NCBI RefSeq assembly: GCF_003428625.2
Contig: NZ_QVQT02000001.1
Location: 1-64,000 of the forward strand
Direction: 5' to 3'
From: Paracidobacterium acidisoli
GTDB lineage: Bacteria; Acidobacteriota; Terriglobia; Terriglobales; Acidobacteriaceae
DNA length: 64,000 nucleotides
Shown: positions 37,420 to 46,220 of the stretch, in pieces
Layout: every line of letters begins with the position of its first letter
Numbering within the stretch: position 1 is the first letter of the stretch
The notes under the pieces: model-generated
Database searches by the model: none
Seen by the model: only the letters and a program-made list of their open reading frames with translations
What the model was told of the DNA's origin: nothing
Translations under genes and position numbers: made by a program

Positions 37420-38031
37420 ATGCGCGTGTATCCAACCTTTCTTCTTTCGGCCACCGCGGCCACGCACTTTCCTCCGCCTTCGGTGCCGGAGATCGCCTTT
37501 CTGGGGCGGTCGAATGTGGGCAAATCCAGCCTTCTGAATGCGCTTCTCGGCTCGAAGCAGGCACACGTCTCCTCCACGCCGGGGCGGACGAGGGCGATCA
37601 ACTTCTTCTCCATTACCGATTCGCCGGTACGGCAGCAGCCGCAGATGTACTTCACCGATCTGCCGGGCTATGGCTATGCGAAGATCTCGAAGTCCGTCTC
37701 GGCGGAGTGGCCGAAGTTTATCGAGCCGTATCTCGAGAAGCGGAAGACGCTGGCGCTGTGCCTGTGCCTGGTGGACAGCAACATTCCTCCCCAGGGCAGC
37801 GACCTGCAGCTGATCAACTTTCTGAAGAGCGTGGACAGACCGTTTCTGGTGGTGGGAACCAAAGCCGATCGGCTGTCCAGCAACGGGCGGGCGAAGTCGC
37901 TGATCGCGCTTCGGCGCGGGCTGGAGACCGAAGATCTGCTGTTCTGCTCGGCGAAGACCGGAGCGGGCCTGAAGGAGCTGTGGCAGGCCATTTTTCAGCG
38001 TGCGGGCGAGGCGGAAGCCAGCGCGGGATAA
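37420..38031 (+). CDS. engB: Ribosome-biogenesis GTP-binding protein EngB/YsxC
   Basis: Essential GTPase for large-subunit assembly. G1 GRSNVGKSS (near residue 29), switch STPGRTRAIN, G3 DLPGYGYA and G4 TKAD are in order and spacing. The G5 region is FCSAKTGAG. At 203 residues it has normal length. Confidence 0.95.
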   Translation: MRVYPTFLLSATAATHFPPPSVPEIAFLGRSNVGKSSLLNALLGSKQAHVSSTPGRTRAINFFSITDSPVRQQPQMYFTDLPGYGYAKISKSVSAEWPKFIEPYLEKRKTLALCLCLVDSNIPPQGSDLQLINFLKSVDRPFLVVGTKADRLSSNGRAKSLIALRRGLETEDLLFCSAKTGAGLKELWQAIFQRAGEAEASAG

Positions 38032-38057
38032 CTTTCGCGCGATGGAACAGGGCGCGT

Positions 38058-38501
38058 TTACCAGCCCGAGTAGGGCTGGCCGTCGGAGCCGGTCTGCTCC
38101 GAGCCGCTGTGCACGTCATTGACGCCGGGCTCGCTCTGGTCCACGCTTTCGAGGCTGTCGTCGGTCGCGGTGACCCACGTATCGCTCGAGTGCGTCATCG
38201 GATCGACGGGGATGGACTTGAGATAGCCGGCCTGCACCAGGTCGTCAAGCGACTGCGGAGCCTTGCCTTTGTCCATGGTGTAAGAGTCGATGGCGTTGCG
38301 CATCACGTGCAGATCCTCTTTGAGGACCGCCTCACGGGCGCTGCGGATGGAGGCGATATAGCTGGGAATGGCGATGGCCGCGAGCACGCCGATGATGAGC
38401 ATGACGATCATCAGCTCGACCAGCGTGAAGCCGGCCTGCGCTGCGGAGGTGCTTCGCCGGCGCAGCGTGTGTTTTCGAATTAGGTTAAGAAGCGTCACCA
38501 T
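38058..38501 (-). CDS. Type II secretion-like major pseudopilin (GspG-like)
   Basis: The prepilin cleavage site is AQAGFTLVELMIVMLIIGVL, with the required Glu at position 5 of the mature chain. HVMRNAIDSYTMDKGKAPQSL and IPVDPMT follow the GspG layout. The C-terminus is acidic. Its ATG shares a base with the stop of the upstream pseudopilin gene (TAATG). The pair and the secretin form one transcription unit. Confidence 0.9.
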   Translation of the reverse strand: MVTLLNLIRKHTLRRRSTSAAQAGFTLVELMIVMLIIGVLAAIAIPSYIASIRSAREAVLKEDLHVMRNAIDSYTMDKGKAPQSLDDLVQAGYLKSIPVDPMTHSSDTWVTATDDSLESVDQSEPGVNDVHSGSEQTGSDGQPYSGW

Positions 38502-39007
38502 TACCAGTCCGAATATTTTGTGCCGTCGAGCGCCGTTCCGTCGGATTTGGAATAGACGTCGAAGACGTTTTGTCCGCCCCAGGAGTCGGCGGTCGGATCA
38601 TCCTGCATGGAGTGCATGCCCCATTCGTTTTTACCGGTCATCGGATCGACCGGAATTCTTCGCAGGAAGCGCACCTTCTTGCCCTGCACGTCGACTCCGT
38701 CCACCAGCGTCTGCAGATCGGGCGGGTAGTTGTAGCTGTCCACCTTGGTCTGAAAGGCGCCGCGGTCGGCGGCATCCTTGTAATTGTCGATGGCCTTGCG
38801 CATCTGCCACAGGTCATCGCGAAGCTCGCGCTCCTTCACGCGCTTGACCTGAAAGCGGGCGACGGGCACGGCCGCCGAGGCCAGCACGGCCAGAATCGCC
38901 ACGGTCACGATGAGCTCGACCAGAGTAAGCCCGGCCTCGCGGCTGAGGTTCCCGCCGGCCGCTGGTGCGGCAGGGGTCGTGCGCCGCCGATACTGCCTTA
39001 ACCGCAT
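38501..39007 (-). CDS. Second type II secretion-like pseudopilin
   Basis: Prepilin site REAGLTLVELIVTVAILAVL with Glu at mature position 5, a hydrophobic helix, then DDLWQMRKAIDNYKDAADRG and RIPVDPMTGKNEW. It is a paralogue of the following pseudopilin. The ATG at 39007 has GGACAGGA upstream and begins 20 bases after the secretin stop. Confidence 0.88.
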   Translation of the reverse strand: MRLRQYRRRTTPAAPAAGGNLSREAGLTLVELIVTVAILAVLASAAVPVARFQVKRVKERELRDDLWQMRKAIDNYKDAADRGAFQTKVDSYNYPPDLQTLVDGVDVQGKKVRFLRRIPVDPMTGKNEWGMHSMQDDPTADSWGGQNVFDVYSKSDGTALDGTKYSDW

Positions 39008-39027
39008 GATCCTGTCCACTCACCGGG

Positions 39028-41355
39028 TCACTGGATATGAACGACAGCCTGCGATCCCATGGCCGGAACGGGCTGCTGCTGACTGTTACGCACCACCGGG
39101 CGCGTGATCGCAACCGAAGCATCTCCGGATGCCTTCGCCTGGAAGGTGAGGATGCAGAGCTGTCCCGACCCGGAGACGCCCTTCGCTCCCGGAGGACGGG
39201 CCTCGGTGATGGTGATCAGACCGTTGCCCTCGTCGTGATGGACAAGCGAGACGGGCTGGCCGTCCTTGCCCAGGAAGTTGATGCTTCTGGCCGGAGCGTC
39301 GCCCAGATCGATATTCGTCAGGCTGAGCTTCGAGGTGTCGTACTGCAGCTGCATGGGCACCGAGTAGACGTCTGTTCCGCCGGCAAGATTGACGGCAAGC
39401 TGGAAGGTGCTGCCCACCTTCTGCACCGAGCGGATGGGGTTGACCTGCAGCAGCACCGAGCTTGCGGCGCTCAGCCCCTGCTGACGCATATCGGCGGCGG
39501 CGGTTACCGCAGCGGCAGAGGCACTGCCGGAAGCCTGCGAAACAGCAGGAACCGCCTGGCCGGTTGCCGGAAGCGCGGCAGGAGCGGCCGCCTCCCACGG
39601 AGCCGACGGATTGACGCGGCGCAGCTCGATGGAGTTCCCCGATCCGGTATCGATTTCGCGCAGATTCTCAGGCGAGAGCGAGCGGCCGCGCACGAGATGC
39701 GGAATGAGCACGAAGACGATCTCGTCGTCGGTGACCTCATGGCTCTGCGTACTGAAGAGATACTTCAGGATCGGCAGCTCGCCGAGGCCGGGCCATCCGC
39801 TGACGGTGTTGGTGATCTGGTGCTGGAAGATGCCGCCGAGAATGCTGGCCTCGCCTTCCTTCAGCCGGACGGTCTGATCGACGGTGCGCTGGGTGATGAC
39901 CGGCTCTTCGACGCCGCCCAGGTTGTTGTTGCCGTTCTGCGACGAGAGCTCGACTTTCACCTTCAGGGTCACGTCGCCGTCATAGTGGACGGTCGGCTTC
40001 ATGGTGACGTTCACGCCGATATCCAGATACTGGAACTGCGTGTTGACCAGAGAGCTGACGATCGCGGTCGCTGCGCCGGTCTGATACGAGCCGGTGGCCA
40101 CCGGCAGCTTTTCGCCGATCTTGAGCGTCGATTCCTGGCCGTCGGAGGCGCGGACCTGCGGGTCCTGCAGAATCTTCGTGTTCGTGTCGGACATCAGCGC
40201 TTCCACCTGCGCCTGGCCGATGGTTACCGCGAAGTCGTTGGAGTTGGCATGCGCCAGGTTGTTGAGCGTCAGGCCGCTGGTGGTGGTGGGCGTGGTGCCG
40301 CTGGAATTGTTGGCAGCGGATGAGGTCGACGTCGACGCCTGGAAGTTGATGGTCGCCGTCTGCGGCCACTGGATGCCGATGGCGCGCGTCTTATCCTTAC
40401 TGACTTCGAGCACGGCGACATCGACGACGACCTCCGGCTTGGGCCGGTCGAGATCGTCGATCAGCTTCTGCGCCAGGATCAGCTCGTCGGGCGTGCCGCG
40501 CATCACGATGGCGTTCTGGCTGGCCACGCCGTAGAGCTTCGCCGTCTGAAAGACGTTGCGGAGCGCCGTCTGAACATCGGTGAAGTCATTCTGCTGGGCG
40601 ACGTTCTTCAGGTAGAAGGTCTGCACCGCCTCCTGATCCAGCTCGGTGCGCTTGGCGCGGGAGTTCTGCGCGACAAAGACGGTGTTGGAGGTAATGGGCT
40701 TCCAGAAGGTGTTGGAGACGGTCGCGATGATGCGCAGCGCGTCGTAGAGCGTAACGTTCGCGAGATCGACCTGGATGCGCCGCGAGGTGTAGTCGGGATC
40801 GAAGAGCACGTTGATGCCGGCAGCCTTGCCGACGGTCTGGTAGATGACCTTGCTGTCCTCGACCATGTGCAGGGTCAGCGGCTCGTTCGAGATAGGACGA
40901 AGCGTGATGGGGCCGGCAAGATTGGCAAAGATGTCGTCGGTGCTGCGCGGGTGCTCCGCATCCCGGCTCGTCTCCTCCTGATTCATCTGCCGGCGGACTT
41001 CCTCGATGCTCTGGGTGGCGCGCTCATTAGAGGGGTCGATTTCAAGGGCGCGAAGGAATTCGGTCAGCGCCTGGGTGGTCTGCCCCTGGTTGCGCAGCTT
41101 CACGCCGTTGGTAACGTGTGCCGCAGCGGCGAGATCGCGGGTCCGCTCCATCGCCACCCGGTAACTCTCGTTTTTGGGGTTCTTCTGATAGGCCGCATTG
41201 TAGTCTTCCCAGGCGCCCTCGATGTCATTCTTCGCTTCGGCGGACTGTCCGCTCTTGTACCAGTGACCGGCGGACTGCGCGTGCGCCTGAGGAGAAATGA
41301 CGGCCAGCGCAATCAGCATTGCCGCAAGAGGGACCCAGGTTACAAAACGCTTCAT
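39028..41355 (-). CDS. Secretin with TPR region and C-terminal cohesin-like domain (GspD/PilQ-like)
   Basis: Outer-membrane secretin of 775 residues. A signal peptide is followed by TPR-like helices (about 28-115) and the N-domains with a secretin/TonB short N-terminal part (about 155-330). The secretin core is at about 370-560 (EGEASILGGIFQHQ, then VSGWPGLGELPILKYLF and EIVFVLIPHLV). From about 640 a cohesin-type beta domain follows: FQLAVNLAGGTDVYSVPMQL in part and GNGLITITEAR. GGAG precedes the ATG at 41355. It is first in an operon with two pseudopilins, but no ATPase or platform gene is here. Confidence 0.9.
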   Translation of the reverse strand: MKRFVTWVPLAAMLIALAVISPQAHAQSAGHWYKSGQSAEAKNDIEGAWEDYNAAYQKNPKNESYRVAMERTRDLAAAAHVTNGVKLRNQGQTTQALTEFLRALEIDPSNERATQSIEEVRRQMNQEETSRDAEHPRSTDDIFANLAGPITLRPISNEPLTLHMVEDSKVIYQTVGKAAGINVLFDPDYTSRRIQVDLANVTLYDALRIIATVSNTFWKPITSNTVFVAQNSRAKRTELDQEAVQTFYLKNVAQQNDFTDVQTALRNVFQTAKLYGVASQNAIVMRGTPDELILAQKLIDDLDRPKPEVVVDVAVLEVSKDKTRAIGIQWPQTATINFQASTSTSSAANNSSGTTPTTTSGLTLNNLAHANSNDFAVTIGQAQVEALMSDTNTKILQDPQVRASDGQESTLKIGEKLPVATGSYQTGAATAIVSSLVNTQFQYLDIGVNVTMKPTVHYDGDVTLKVKVELSSQNGNNNLGGVEEPVITQRTVDQTVRLKEGEASILGGIFQHQITNTVSGWPGLGELPILKYLFSTQSHEVTDDEIVFVLIPHLVRGRSLSPENLREIDTGSGNSIELRRVNPSAPWEAAAPAALPATGQAVPAVSQASGSASAAAVTAAADMRQQGLSAASSVLLQVNPIRSVQKVGSTFQLAVNLAGGTDVYSVPMQLQYDTSKLSLTNIDLGDAPARSINFLGKDGQPVSLVHHDEGNGLITITEARPPGAKGVSGSGQLCILTFQAKASGDASVAITRPVVRNSQQQPVPAMGSQAVVHIQ

Positions 41356-41643
41356 GAAACTCCGCAGGGATTTCCGGGGAATCGGCGTCGCACAGATGCG
41401 GAAACAGATCTGCCGCAGGAACTCCTGTAAAACCGGCGCAGCCGTGGAAGGACTGCACCGTAACAAGTTATTGATTCCGACCCGTTTGGCGCCGAGGTTA
41501 TTATCGCATCCGGGCACGGCTGCATGACCGCGCAACCACGGATTTTCAATGAGACTGTGCCATTTCAGGAACGACGGAATGCGGGCGTTCCGCTCTGTCT
41601 GCCATGGCGAAATGCTATAGGATGAAGGTTCGAACGCCGTCTT

Positions 41644-42171
41644 ATGCCTCGCCAGACCACTTATTCTCTCGAACAGGCTCCGAAGAAGAGCAAACCGCGC
41701 GATCCCGTTGCCGGCGGGGAGCGCGATGCCGCGGTGAATCGTTCGGCCGGGCATAATTACTTCCTCCTCGAAAAATATGAAGCGGGCATCGCACTGCGGG
41801 GCACTGAGGTGAAATCGATTCGCGAGGGCAAAGCCAACCTCAAGGACTCCTACGGTTTAATCAAAGACGGGGAGGCGTTCCTGCTTAATGCCCATATCGG
41901 GCCCTATTCCCACGGCAATACTCTGAATCACGAGTCTTTGCGAACCAGGAAGCTGCTTTTGCACGAGGAAGAAATTCGCAAGCTCTGGGGAAAGACGCAG
42001 CAGAAGGGCCTGACGCTCATCCCGACGCGAATTTATTTCCGCAACGGCCGGGTGAAGTGCGAGCTGGCGGTAGCTAAAGGCAAGCAGGACTGGGACAAGC
42101 GCGAGACCGAGCGCCGCCGCGAGGCCGACCGCGAGGCGCGCGCCGCCATCGCCCGAAGCCGGAAGGCCTGA
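41644..42171 (+). CDS. smpB: SsrA-binding protein SmpB
   Basis: tmRNA partner in rescue of stalled ribosomes. NRSAGHNYFLLEKYEAGIAL in part, GTEVKSIREGKANLKD and the C-terminal WDKRETERRREADRE tail are diagnostic. At 175 residues it is slightly longer than usual because of a 30-residue N-terminal extension. No ssrA gene was found in the window. Confidence 0.95.
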   Translation: MPRQTTYSLEQAPKKSKPRDPVAGGERDAAVNRSAGHNYFLLEKYEAGIALRGTEVKSIREGKANLKDSYGLIKDGEAFLLNAHIGPYSHGNTLNHESLRTRKLLLHEEEIRKLWGKTQQKGLTLIPTRIYFRNGRVKCELAVAKGKQDWDKRETERRREADREARAAIARSRKA

Positions 42172-42196
42172 TCTCGATCTGCATTTCCCAGAAAAC

Positions 42197-42213
42197 GTAC
42201 AACTTTGTTGTAC
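42197..42213. promoter_or_regulatory. Palindromic operator before Phd/PIN pair
   Basis: GTACAAC and GTTGTAC flank TTT, ending 9 bases before the antitoxin ATG. Position and symmetry suit autorepression by the antitoxin or toxin-antitoxin complex, as is usual in Phd/YefM systems. Confidence 0.65.
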
Positions 42214-42222
42214 ACTTTTTGC

Positions 42223-42480
42223 ATGCCGGACAAAGTTACCGTCACAGCCGCCTGGGCAAAAGCTCATCTTCCGGAGCTTCTGAACGAAGTCGAGAAGGGG
42301 GAAACCATCGTGATCTCGCGCTATAAAAAGCCGGTCGCGGTGATCTCACCGGTGGAAGAGCCAAAGAAGCCGCGGCCAAAGTTCGGCACCGGAAAGGGCA
42401 AGGTGAAGCTCATCGACCCTCATGCCTTTGATCCCATGACGGATGAGGAAGTGGACGCCCTGCTCGAAGGCCGTTATTGA
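42223..42480 (+). CDS. Phd/YefM-family antitoxin
   Basis: The N-terminal Phd fold reads TVTAAWAKAHLPELLNEVEKGE in pieces with ISRYKKPVAVI, the standard antitoxin signature. The tail (DPMTDEEVDALLEG) is the toxin-neutralising segment. The 85-residue size is normal. It overlaps the toxin gene by one base (TGATG). Confidence 0.9.
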   Translation: MPDKVTVTAAWAKAHLPELLNEVEKGETIVISRYKKPVAVISPVEEPKKPRPKFGTGKGKVKLIDPHAFDPMTDEEVDALLEGRY

Positions 42481-42866
42481 TGCAGCGCGTGCTGCTGGAT
42501 ACGCAGGTTCTGTTTCTGACTTACATGGGCAGGATCGATGCCATTCCAGGAAAAACGCTCAGAATACTCGAAGACCCGGATACGATCCGGCTCATCAGCT
42601 CGGTTTCAGTGATGGAGATCGCAGTGAAGCATGCGACCGGCAAGGTCGATATGAATGAGGATCGAGTACAGGAAGCGATCCGCGACCTGCGATTGCGTGC
42701 CCTGCCCTTTGATCTTCGCCATGCCATCAGATTTTTTTCTCTTCCGCTGCATCACCGCGACCCCTTTGACCGGGCAATTCTGGCGACGGCGCTGGCCGAG
42801 GACCTGCCGGTCATCAGCGGAGACCGGATATTTCGCCAGTATGAAAGCGTGCGTGTGATCTGGTAG
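42480..42866 (+). CDS. PIN-domain (VapC-like) toxin
   Basis: Putative metal-dependent RNase of 128 residues. PIN acidic residues are retained: Asp7 in LLDTQV, Glu46 in VMEIAV, Asp97 in HHRDPFDRAI, and Asp115 in VISGDRIF. The start ATG shares a base with the antitoxin stop. It belongs to the PIN group partnered with Phd-type antitoxins. All active-site residues appear intact, so it is likely functional. Confidence 0.9.
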   Translation: MQRVLLDTQVLFLTYMGRIDAIPGKTLRILEDPDTIRLISSVSVMEIAVKHATGKVDMNEDRVQEAIRDLRLRALPFDLRHAIRFFSLPLHHRDPFDRAILATALAEDLPVISGDRIFRQYESVRVIW

Positions 42867-42908
42867 ATGGCATGTTTCATCCAAAGCAGACGTTGTAAGC
42901 TGACAGGG

Positions 42909-44420
42909 ATGAATACCGAACTCCTTTTTACCTCCTCTTCCTCCGTGGAAACCGAGCTGCTGGCGGTCTTCGCGGCCGACACCGCGTCCGGCAAAGACGC
43001 GAAGCCGGAGATTCGGCTGCTGACCGGCGATGTTGCCATCTCCGCCGCGGCGCAGAGCGTTCTGGCCGGCGGTGAGTTCCGGGCCGAGGCGAATGAGACG
43101 CTGCTGCTGCATGCTCCCGCGGGGCTGAAGGCGAAGCGGCTGCTGCTGGTGGGGCTGGGAAAGGTAGCGAAACTGAGCCCGCAGGAGGCGCGTAAAGGCG
43201 CCGGAACGGCGGTGCGCTTCGTAAAGCCGCGCGGTATTCGTGAGCTGGCCATCGCTGCGCCGGAGTCGGATAAGCTGCCGTCGCAGTGGACGCTGCGCGC
43301 GCTGACGGAAGGCATCACGCTGGCCGACGTGGACACGGATACTTACCGCTCCGATCGCAAAGACCGCGGCGTGCAGACGGTGAAAGTGATTGCGCCGGAG
43401 GGCTTTGACCGTGCGGCTTCCGAATCCGGCTTCAGCGAAGGGCTGATTCTCGGCGGGGCGCAGAACTTTACGCGTTCGCTGGTGAACGAGCCCGGCAACC
43501 GCCTGACGCCGACGATTCTGGGCCGGCGCGCCGCCGCGATGTGCGGCGAGCAGGGGCTGAAGTGCGAGGTCTACAGCACGGAAAAGCTGATCGAGCTGAA
43601 GATGGGAGCTTTCCAGGCAGTAGCTCAGGGCTCGGATGAGCCGCCGGCGCTGATCGTGATGACCTGGGAGCCGGCGGGTGGTGCGGCGAAGGATGGTCCG
43701 GTACTGGGACTGGTGGGCAAAGGCATTACCTTCGATACCGGCGGCATCTCCATCAAGCCGGCCGACAGCATGGAGAAGATGAAGTACGACATGGCCGGCG
43801 CGGCGGCGATGATCGGCGCCATGCAGGCGATTGCGCAGCTCAGACCGGCAGTGAAGGTGATCGGCGTGGTCTGCTCGGCGGAGAATATGCCGTCAGGCAA
43901 GGCATACAAGCCGGGCGATGTGGAGATCGCCATGTCGGGCAAGTCGATCGAGGTGATCAACACCGATGCCGAAGGGCGGATGGTACTGGCCGATGGCCTG
44001 GCCTATGCAAAGCAGCTGGGCGCGACGCATCTGATTGACGCAGCGACGCTGACCGGCGCCTGCGTGGTGGCGCTGGGGATGATCAATGCGGGCGTCTTTT
44101 CGAACGACGACGCGACCTACGAAAAATTTGCCGAGGGGCTGAAGGTCTCCGGCGAGCGGTTCTGGCGGCTTCCGGTAGAGGACGAGTATCGCGAGCTGAT
44201 CCGGTCGCAGATTGCCGATATCAAAAACACCGGCGGACGCTGGGGCGGCGCGATCACGGCAGCGATGTTTCTGAAGGAGTTTGCCGAAGATACGCCCTGG
44301 ATACATCTGGATATTGCCGGAGTGGCCTGGCAGGATGAGGCAAAGCCCTGGCTGGCGTCTGGACCGACCGGCATTGCCGTGCGCAGCATTGTGGAGTGGG
44401 TGCGGCAGTACAGCCATTAG
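42909..44420 (+). CDS. pepA: Leucyl aminopeptidase (M17)
   Basis: Cytosolic two-metal aminopeptidase of 503 residues. Metal and catalytic motifs are GKGITFDTGGISIKPAD, YDMAGAAAM and NTDAEGRMVLADGLAYA. The N-terminal macro-like domain precedes them. The start at 42909 (MNTELLF) follows GACAGGG; an upstream in-frame ATG at 42867 is less family-like. Confidence 0.95.
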   Translation: MNTELLFTSSSSVETELLAVFAADTASGKDAKPEIRLLTGDVAISAAAQSVLAGGEFRAEANETLLLHAPAGLKAKRLLLVGLGKVAKLSPQEARKGAGTAVRFVKPRGIRELAIAAPESDKLPSQWTLRALTEGITLADVDTDTYRSDRKDRGVQTVKVIAPEGFDRAASESGFSEGLILGGAQNFTRSLVNEPGNRLTPTILGRRAAAMCGEQGLKCEVYSTEKLIELKMGAFQAVAQGSDEPPALIVMTWEPAGGAAKDGPVLGLVGKGITFDTGGISIKPADSMEKMKYDMAGAAAMIGAMQAIAQLRPAVKVIGVVCSAENMPSGKAYKPGDVEIAMSGKSIEVINTDAEGRMVLADGLAYAKQLGATHLIDAATLTGACVVALGMINAGVFSNDDATYEKFAEGLKVSGERFWRLPVEDEYRELIRSQIADIKNTGGRWGGAITAAMFLKEFAEDTPWIHLDIAGVAWQDEAKPWLASGPTGIAVRSIVEWVRQYSH

Positions 44421-44483
44421 CCGTTCCCGGCCAGTGATGAGACGAGGGGCGAGAGCAACGGCCTCTGCGGCAGTCTGCTCCGA

Positions 44484-44528
44484 AAAAGCGGAAAGGCGCG
44501 TCCCGCCGGGGAAGCGCCTTTTGCTTTT
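44484..44528 (+). terminator. Rho-independent terminator after pepA
   Basis: AAAGGCGC pairs with GCGCCTTT, and AAAAGC with GCTTTT at the base, separated by a small internal loop. The plus strand ends in TTTTGCTTTT. It lies about 65 bases after the pepA stop. Confidence 0.8.
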
Positions 44529-44593
44529 GGCATCAGCAAACAAGCCGCTGATGCGGAACATTGAAAACAGACACGGGTTGAGGGGGAAAGTTG

Positions 44594-45157
44594 CTACGAG
44601 GCCTCGCGAAGCTGGCCCGGAGGACTGAGGAACTCGATCATGGCGCCGCAGAAAGCAGGAATGTCATCCGGCTTGCGGCTGGTGATGAACTGGCCGTCGA
44701 CCGCTACTGCTTTGTCGACCCAGTGGGCTCCTGCATTTTTCAGATCGGTCTGGACAGAGGGCCATGAGGTCATCGTTTTGCCGCGCACGACGCCCGCCTC
44801 GATGAGCGTCCATGGACCGTGACAGATGGCGGCCACCGGTTTGCCGGACTGTGCGAAGCGCTTCACGAAGTCGACGGCTTTTCGGTCCATGCGAAGGTGG
44901 TCCGGATTCATGACGCCGCCGGGCAGAACGAGCATGTCGTAATCTTCCGCGCCGGCCTGATCGAGTGTTTTGTCCACTTTGACGGTGTCGCCCCAGTCGG
45001 TGGACTTCCAGCCTTTGATCTTCCCTTCTTTGGGAGAGATGACGTGAGTCGTGGTTCCTGCGTGTTCGAGCGCTTTCTTTGGCTCGGTGAGCTCTACCTG
45101 TTCAAATCCATCGGTTGCAAGAATGGCGATCTTTTTTCCTTTGAGATTTTCCTTCAT
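44594..45157 (-). CDS. DJ-1/PfpI-family protein (type 1 glutamine-amidotransferase-like)
   Basis: A 187-residue protein with the nucleophile elbow in VAAICHGPW (Cys-His) and upstream IAILATDGFEQVEL with the conserved Glu. MLVLPGGVMNPD matches the PfpI/YhbO group. Members act as deglycases, proteases or stress chaperones; which applies is not clear. AAGGAG precedes the ATG at 45157. Confidence 0.9.
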   Translation of the reverse strand: MKENLKGKKIAILATDGFEQVELTEPKKALEHAGTTTHVISPKEGKIKGWKSTDWGDTVKVDKTLDQAGAEDYDMLVLPGGVMNPDHLRMDRKAVDFVKRFAQSGKPVAAICHGPWTLIEAGVVRGKTMTSWPSVQTDLKNAGAHWVDKAVAVDGQFITSRKPDDIPAFCGAMIEFLSPPGQLREAS

Positions 45158-45351
45158 GCAGGCTCCTTGTTTACTGCTCAACTCGGATACGTCGAGCCTG
45201 TTTAGTAAGAAGAGCCGAATGCGAATGGCGTTGCCAGCGAGGTTTTTTTGAGCGGAGGTGCCGCTTCCGAACGGATGTCCGGCACCGTCGTACACTGAAG
45301 CAAAGGATTTGCCGCGCACAGAGATAAGCGGCGGCACCTGAGGAGAACGAA

Positions 45352-46116
45352 GTGGCACAACTGATGAGAACGTCGAACCCGGCGCTGAACGAGAAGGTGT
45401 TTCGCGGGTTGCCTGGCTCCACATACGGCTCGATGGGCGAGACGATGACGCTGCAGGGCACGGTGAACAAGACGGGCATTCTGCTGCTGTGCGCCATGGC
45501 CACGGCGGCGTGGACGTGGCACCTGTTCATGCAGTCGCATTCGGCTGCCGTTGTGGTGCCGATGCTGTGGATCGGCACGATCGGCGGTCTGGTCTTCGCG
45601 CTGGTGACGACGTTCAAAAAAGAGTGGTCGCCGGTTACGGCTCCGATTTATGCGCTGCTGGAAGGACTGGCGCTGGGCGGCATCTCAGCGGTCTTCGAGG
45701 TGCGCTTTCCAGGGATCGCGATTGAGGCGGTGAGCCTGACCTTCGGCACGATGCTGGTGCTGCTGATGGCGTACAAGTCGGGCATGATCCGCGTGACGCA
45801 GAAGTTTCGCCTCGGCGTGATCGCGGCCACGGGCGCCATTATGCTGTTCTACGTTCTGGAAATGGTGCTGAGCTTCTTCCACATCCAGTTCGCCACGATC
45901 AACGGCTCGGGGCCGATCGGAATCGGCATCAGCCTGGTGATCGTCGGCATCGCCGCGCTGAACCTGGTGCTGGACTTCGACTTTATCGAGACGGGCGCGC
46001 GCATGGGCGCTCCGAAGTACATGGAGTGGTACGGCGCCTTCGGCCTGATGGTCACGCTGGTGTGGCTGTATCTCGAGCTGCTGCGCCTGCTGTCGAAGTT
46101 CAAAAGCAGAGACTAG
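45352..46116 (+). CDS. Bax1-inhibitor-like integral membrane protein (YccA/YbhL type)
   Basis: Seven hydrophobic segments from about residue 40 onward. MTLQGTVNKTGILLLCAMAT in part and LALGGISAVFE are typical of the BI-1/TMBIM group. The C-terminus has FDFIETGARMGAPKYMEWYGAFGLMVTLVWLYLELLRLL in pieces, the family signature. The start is GTG at 45352 with AGGAG 6 bases upstream. Inner-membrane protein; possible channel or protease modulator. Confidence 0.9.
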   Translation: MAQLMRTSNPALNEKVFRGLPGSTYGSMGETMTLQGTVNKTGILLLCAMATAAWTWHLFMQSHSAAVVVPMLWIGTIGGLVFALVTTFKKEWSPVTAPIYALLEGLALGGISAVFEVRFPGIAIEAVSLTFGTMLVLLMAYKSGMIRVTQKFRLGVIAATGAIMLFYVLEMVLSFFHIQFATINGSGPIGIGISLVIVGIAALNLVLDFDFIETGARMGAPKYMEWYGAFGLMVTLVWLYLELLRLLSKFKSRD

Positions 46117-46172
46117 GCGTGCTGGCCGCACGGGCGGACGCGGCTTCGCCGCAAAAGCACTTATAACGATGA

Positions 46173-46199
46173 AAGGGTCCACACCGCTTGTGGGCCCTT
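46173..46199. terminator. Terminator between convergent BI-1 and argS genes
   Basis: AAGGGTCCACA pairs with TGTGGGCCCTT around CCGCT (one U-G wobble), followed by CCCCTTTT on the plus strand. Confidence 0.75.
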
Positions 46200-46220
46200 C
46201 CCCTTTTGTCTGCGGTTTTT

